Shown here: piece after piece, positions 61,168 through 64,000 of the stretch
Numbering within the stretch: the stretch's first letter is position 1
Layout: every line of letters begins with the position of its first letter
Source: Stutzerimonas stutzeri
GTDB lineage: Bacteria; Pseudomonadota; Gammaproteobacteria; Pseudomonadales; Pseudomonadaceae
Assembly: GCA_019056435.1 (NCBI GenBank)
Contig: CP077641.1
Span: 3,782,001-3,846,000 of the forward strand
Direction: 5' to 3'
DNA: 64,000 bases
Position numbers and translations under genes: made by a program
Notes under the pieces: model-generated
The model's database searches: none
What the model saw: the letters and a program-made list of their open reading frames with translations, nothing else
What the model was told of the DNA's origin: nothing

Positions 61168-64000
61168 ATGACTCCAGCAGCCCCAGCCGCGTTCGAACAC
61201 AGCCCCGCCCTGTCCGGCGGCGGCGAACTTGGCGAACTGATCCGTACGCACGATTGGTCGCAAACCGATCTGGGCCCGCCGGAGCACTGGCCGCAAAGCC
61301 TCAAGACCGTCACCGCCATGCTGCTGCTCTCGCCCGTACCCATCGTGCTGCTCTGGGGCGAGAGCGGCATCATGCTCTACAACGACGCCTATTCGGTTTT
61401 CGCCGCCGGCCGCCACCCGCGCTTGCTGGGCTCTGCAGTGCGCCAGGGCTGGCCCGAGGTCGCCGACTTCAATGACCATGTCATGCGCGTCTGCCTGGCT
61501 GGCGGCACCCTCGCCTACAAGGATCAGGAACTGACGCTGCACCGCAACGGGCGCCCGGAGCAGGTCTGGATGAACCTCGACTATTCGCCGGTGCTGGATG
61601 AAACCGGGCGACCCGCGGGCGTCATCGCCTTTGTCGTGGAGACCACCGAGCGCGTCCGCGCCGAGCGGCACCTGCTCGCCGAAAAGGATCGGCTAACGCG
61701 CCTGTTCGAACAGGCGCCCGGCATCATGGCGATGCTGAGTGGCCCCGAGCACCGCTACCAGATGGCCAACCCGGCCTATGCCAACCTGGTGGGCAATCGC
61801 GATCTGCTGGGCCGGCCCGTGCGCGAGGCCCTGCCGGAGATCGCTCGCCAAGGTTTCATCGAACTGCTCGACGAGGTCTACCGGACCGGCATCGCCTATG
61901 TCGGCAACTCGGTGGAACTGACGATCCAGCGTACGCCGGGTGAAGCCGAGGAAACCTTTATCCTCGACTTCGTCTTTCAGCCCGTGATCGACCACGAAGG
62001 CATCGTGACCGGCATTTTCATGGAGGGCCACGATGTCACGCAGCGGGCACTGGCCGAGCGCCGCATGCAGTTTCTCGACGCCCTGGGCAAGGCCACCGCG
62101 GCCAGCACCGATGCCGATACGATACTGGCCACGACCACGCGCATGCTGGCCGAGCATCTCGGTGTGTCCGTCTGCGCCTATGCCGACATGGATCCCGACC
62201 AGGATGGCTTCACCATCCGCGGCAACTGGGCGGCCAGTGACGCACAGGACATCGTCGGACACTACCAGCTTGCCGATTTCGGCCGGCTCGCCGTAAGTAA
62301 CCTGCGGGCCGGCCTTCCCCTGGTACTGAACGACACCGCCCGGCAGCTTCCCGTCCACGAAGCCGCGACCTTCATCGACCTCGGGCTGGCCGCGACTGTC
62401 TGCATGCCGTTGACCAAGCAAGGCCGCCTCACGGCGCTGATGGCCGTTCACGACCGGGCGCCACGCGTCTGGAAGCTCGAGGAACTGGCCCTGCTGACCG
62501 AGGTGACCGAGCGTTCCTGGGCGCACATCGAACGTGTGAGGGCAGCAGCCGAGGTGCGGCAGGCCGAACAGCGCTTTCGGCGTGAACTGGAGCTGCAAGT
62601 GGCTGAGCGCACCGCCGCGCTCGCCCAGAGCGAGGCGCAGATCCGCACCGTCGCCGCCAGCTCCCATCTCTATCAGTGGCTGCTCGACAGCCAGGGGCGG
62701 ATCGTCTACGCCAACCCCACGTCGCTGACCGGCGCCAATGGCGCGCGCGACCACGTGGTAGGCCTGCCGTTCTGGGATGCGCCCTGGTTCACCGCCACGC
62801 CCGGCATGTCGGCCACCGTCGAGCGCTGTGTTCGAGCAGCGGCACAGGGCGCCAGCGACCACCTCGACATGCAACTGCGGCTACCTGGTGGGCCACGTTC
62901 GTTCGATTTTTCCATCCGACCGGTGCTCGACGAAAGCGGTCAGGTGGTCGGCATCGTCCCCGAAGCGGTGGACAGCACCGCGCGGGTGGAGGCCGAACAG
63001 GCGCTCCAACAGGCGCAGAAGATGGAAGCGCTGGGCAACCTCACCGGCGGCATCGCTCACGACTTCAACAACTTGTTGACGGCCGTGATGGGCAATCTGG
63101 AGCTCCTGCGCAAGCGGGTCGCCGACGATTCGCCACTGCTGCGGCTGATCGATAACGCCCGTATCGGCACCGAGCGGGGCGCGTCCCTCACCCGCCGCAT
63201 GCTGGCCTTCGCGCGCAAGCAGGAGCTGCAGGCCGAACCCATCGAGCCCGGGCGGCTGATCGAGGAAATGACCGAGCTGCTTGGCCGCTCGCTCGACCCT
63301 GGGATCGTCATCGAGACGCAGGTCGAATCGCGCCTGCCAACGATCGAGGCCGATCCGAATCAGTTGCAGACCGCCCTGCTTAACCTGGTCCTGAACGCCC
63401 GTGATGCCATTGGCGGCCAGGGCCGCGTCATCATCAGCGCGCACAGCGAACGGATCGAAACCCGGCCCGGCCTCAAGGCCGGCACCTACCTCTGCCTGGC
63501 TGTATCCGACGAAGGCGAAGGCATGGACGAGGTCACTCTCAAGCGCGCCATTGAGCCCTTCTACACCACCAAGGGCGTCGGCAAGGGCACTGGGCTGGGG
63601 CTGTCCATCGTGCACGGTTTCGCCGAGCAGTCGGGTGGCAAGCTGGTGTTGCGCAGCGAACCCGACGTCGGCACCACGGCGCAGATCTGGCTGCCGGCGA
63701 TGAACGAAGCGCTTCTACCCTTGCCGCCGATCGCCGACATTCAGGGCCTGCCGTTCGCCACGCAGCCACTCGACATCCTGGCGGTCGACGACGACGCGCT
63801 GGTGCTGGGCAATACGGCAGAAATGCTACGGGACCATGGCCATCGGGTGACCACCGCGCAGTCCGCGGCGCAAGCGCTCGAGCGGCTCAAGGAAGCGCCG
63901 TTCGACCTGCTCGTCACGGATCACGCCATGCCCAGGATGACCGGCGCGCAGCTGGCCGAGGAAGTTCGCCGGCTGTACCCCGACTTGCCCGTGTTGCTGG
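61168..64000 (+). CDS. PAS/GAF hybrid histidine kinase (3' end outside window)
   Basis: An unbroken frame from ATG 61168 to the right edge, at least 944 residues. Order: an N-terminal PAS-like domain typical of hybrid kinases (GELIRTHDWSQTDLGPPEHW), a second PAS (~residues 170-290), and a GAF domain (~residues 300-460). A coiled coil and third PAS follow, then a kinase core ([42 protein letters not shown]) and a C-terminal receiver cut by the window end (ILAVDDDALVLGN, phosphoacceptor in LLVTDHAMPRMTG). No membrane helix, so it is a soluble multi-signal sensor. The output partner is unknown. Confidence 0.88.
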   Translation, partial: MTPAAPAAFEHSPALSGGGELGELIRTHDWSQTDLGPPEHWPQSLKTVTAMLLLSPVPIVLLWGESGIMLYNDAYSVFAAGRHPRLLGSAVRQGWPEVADFNDHVMRVCLAGGTLAYKDQELTLHRNGRPEQVWMNLDYSPVLDETGRPAGVIAFVVETTERVRAERHLLAEKDRLTRLFEQAPGIMAMLSGPEHRYQMANPAYANLVGNRDLLGRPVREALPEIARQGFIELLDEVYRTGIAYVGNSVELTIQRTPGEAEETFILDFVFQPVIDHEGIVTGIFMEGHDVTQRALAERRMQFLDALGKATAASTDADTILATTTRMLAEHLGVSVCAYADMDPDQDGFTIRGNWAASDAQDIVGHYQLADFGRLAVSNLRAGLPLVLNDTARQLPVHEAATFIDLGLAATVCMPLTKQGRLTALMAVHDRAPRVWKLEELALLTEVTERSWAHIERVRAAAEVRQAEQRFRRELELQVAERTAALAQSEAQIRTVAASSHLYQWLLDSQGRIVYANPTSLTGANGARDHVVGLPFWDAPWFTATPGMSATVERCVRAAAQGASDHLDMQLRLPGGPRSFDFSIRPVLDESGQVVGIVPEAVDSTARVEAEQALQQAQKMEALGNLTGGIAHDFNNLLTAVMGNLELLRKRVADDSPLLRLIDNARIGTERGASLTRRMLAFARKQELQAEPIEPGRLIEEMTELLGRSLDPGIVIETQVESRLPTIEADPNQLQTALLNLVLNARDAIGGQGRVIISAHSERIETRPGLKAGTYLCLAVSDEGEGMDEVTLKRAIEPFYTTKGVGKGTGLGLSIVHGFAEQSGGKLVLRSEPDVGTTAQIWLPAMNEALLPLPPIADIQGLPFATQPLDILAVDDDALVLGNTAEMLRDHGHRVTTAQSAAQALERLKEAPFDLLVTDHAMPRMTGAQLAEEVRRLYPDLPVLL

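Noticed and set aside
1..64000. CRISPR arrays, tRNA or rRNA genes
   Set aside because: No regularly spaced short direct repeats other than the attC sites were seen, and no tRNA or rRNA sequence was recognised by eye. A covariance-model scan would be needed to exclude a single tRNA.

Overview
The window is high-GC gammaproteobacterial chromosome, most likely from the Pseudomonas (Stutzerimonas) stutzeri group. This rests on the gene content (assimilatory nirBD with a PP2C/kinase partner, a NosR protein, an MHYT-GGDEF-EAL protein of the MucR/NbdA type, hpd/maiA, polB), on short REP-like palindromes built around gggcgaa/ttcgccc, and on integron attC sites of the type I recall from P. stutzeri. 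No rRNA, tRNA, CRISPR array or insertion sequence was recognised.

Layout. 0-10.7 kb: an IclR regulator tail, a TerC membrane protein, a TRAP transporter dctQM pair without dctP, two AraC regulators, a short-chain dehydrogenase, an acyl-CoA synthetase and an alpha/beta hydrolase. 10.7-15.25 kb: an AT-richer array of nine gene cassettes, all read leftward, each followed by an attC site. An attI-like element lies at its right end, but no integrase gene is present (an integrase-less array, CALIN type). 15.5-26.6 kb: LysE and EamA exporters, a LysR regulator, a GFA enzyme, a LOV blue-light hybrid histidine kinase, ArsB, tyrosine catabolism genes (hpd, maiA), small proteins and a SAF-domain oxidoreductase. 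26.6-32.4 kb: a glycosyltransferase-RmlD fusion, secreted proteins, a phytase-like protein and an aldo/keto reductase. 32.4-38.7 kb: a nitrite assimilation unit with a sigma-54-like promoter, an ANTAR-type antitermination leader, nirB, nirD, an FNT channel and a PP2C-Ser/Thr kinase membrane protein. 39-48.5 kb: envelope and c-di-GMP proteins, then a six-gene stressosome operon (rsbR, rsbS, rsbT, an ATPase-SpoIIE phosphatase, a histidine kinase and a REC-PAS-HK-REC hybrid). 48.5-64 kb: DUF3079, a RES/Xre toxin-antitoxin pair, a cation exchanger, polB, a Tat-exported SMP-30 protein, cheV, a thiolase, nosR without nosZ, small proteins, an FKBP isomerase and the start of another hybrid kinase.

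Quality. About 21 one-base frameshifts in 17 loci can each be repaired at a short run, mostly a homopolymer of 3-6 bases, to restore a convincing protein. I read most of them as sequencing indels and give joined coordinates for those genes.

The most interesting parts are the integrase-less cassette array (two barstar-family genes without a ribonuclease, a DUF3885 gene and several unknown proteins), the nir leader whose two hexaloop hairpins meet the ANTAR rule with the second overlapping a terminator, and the stressosome operon that ends in two-component proteins.
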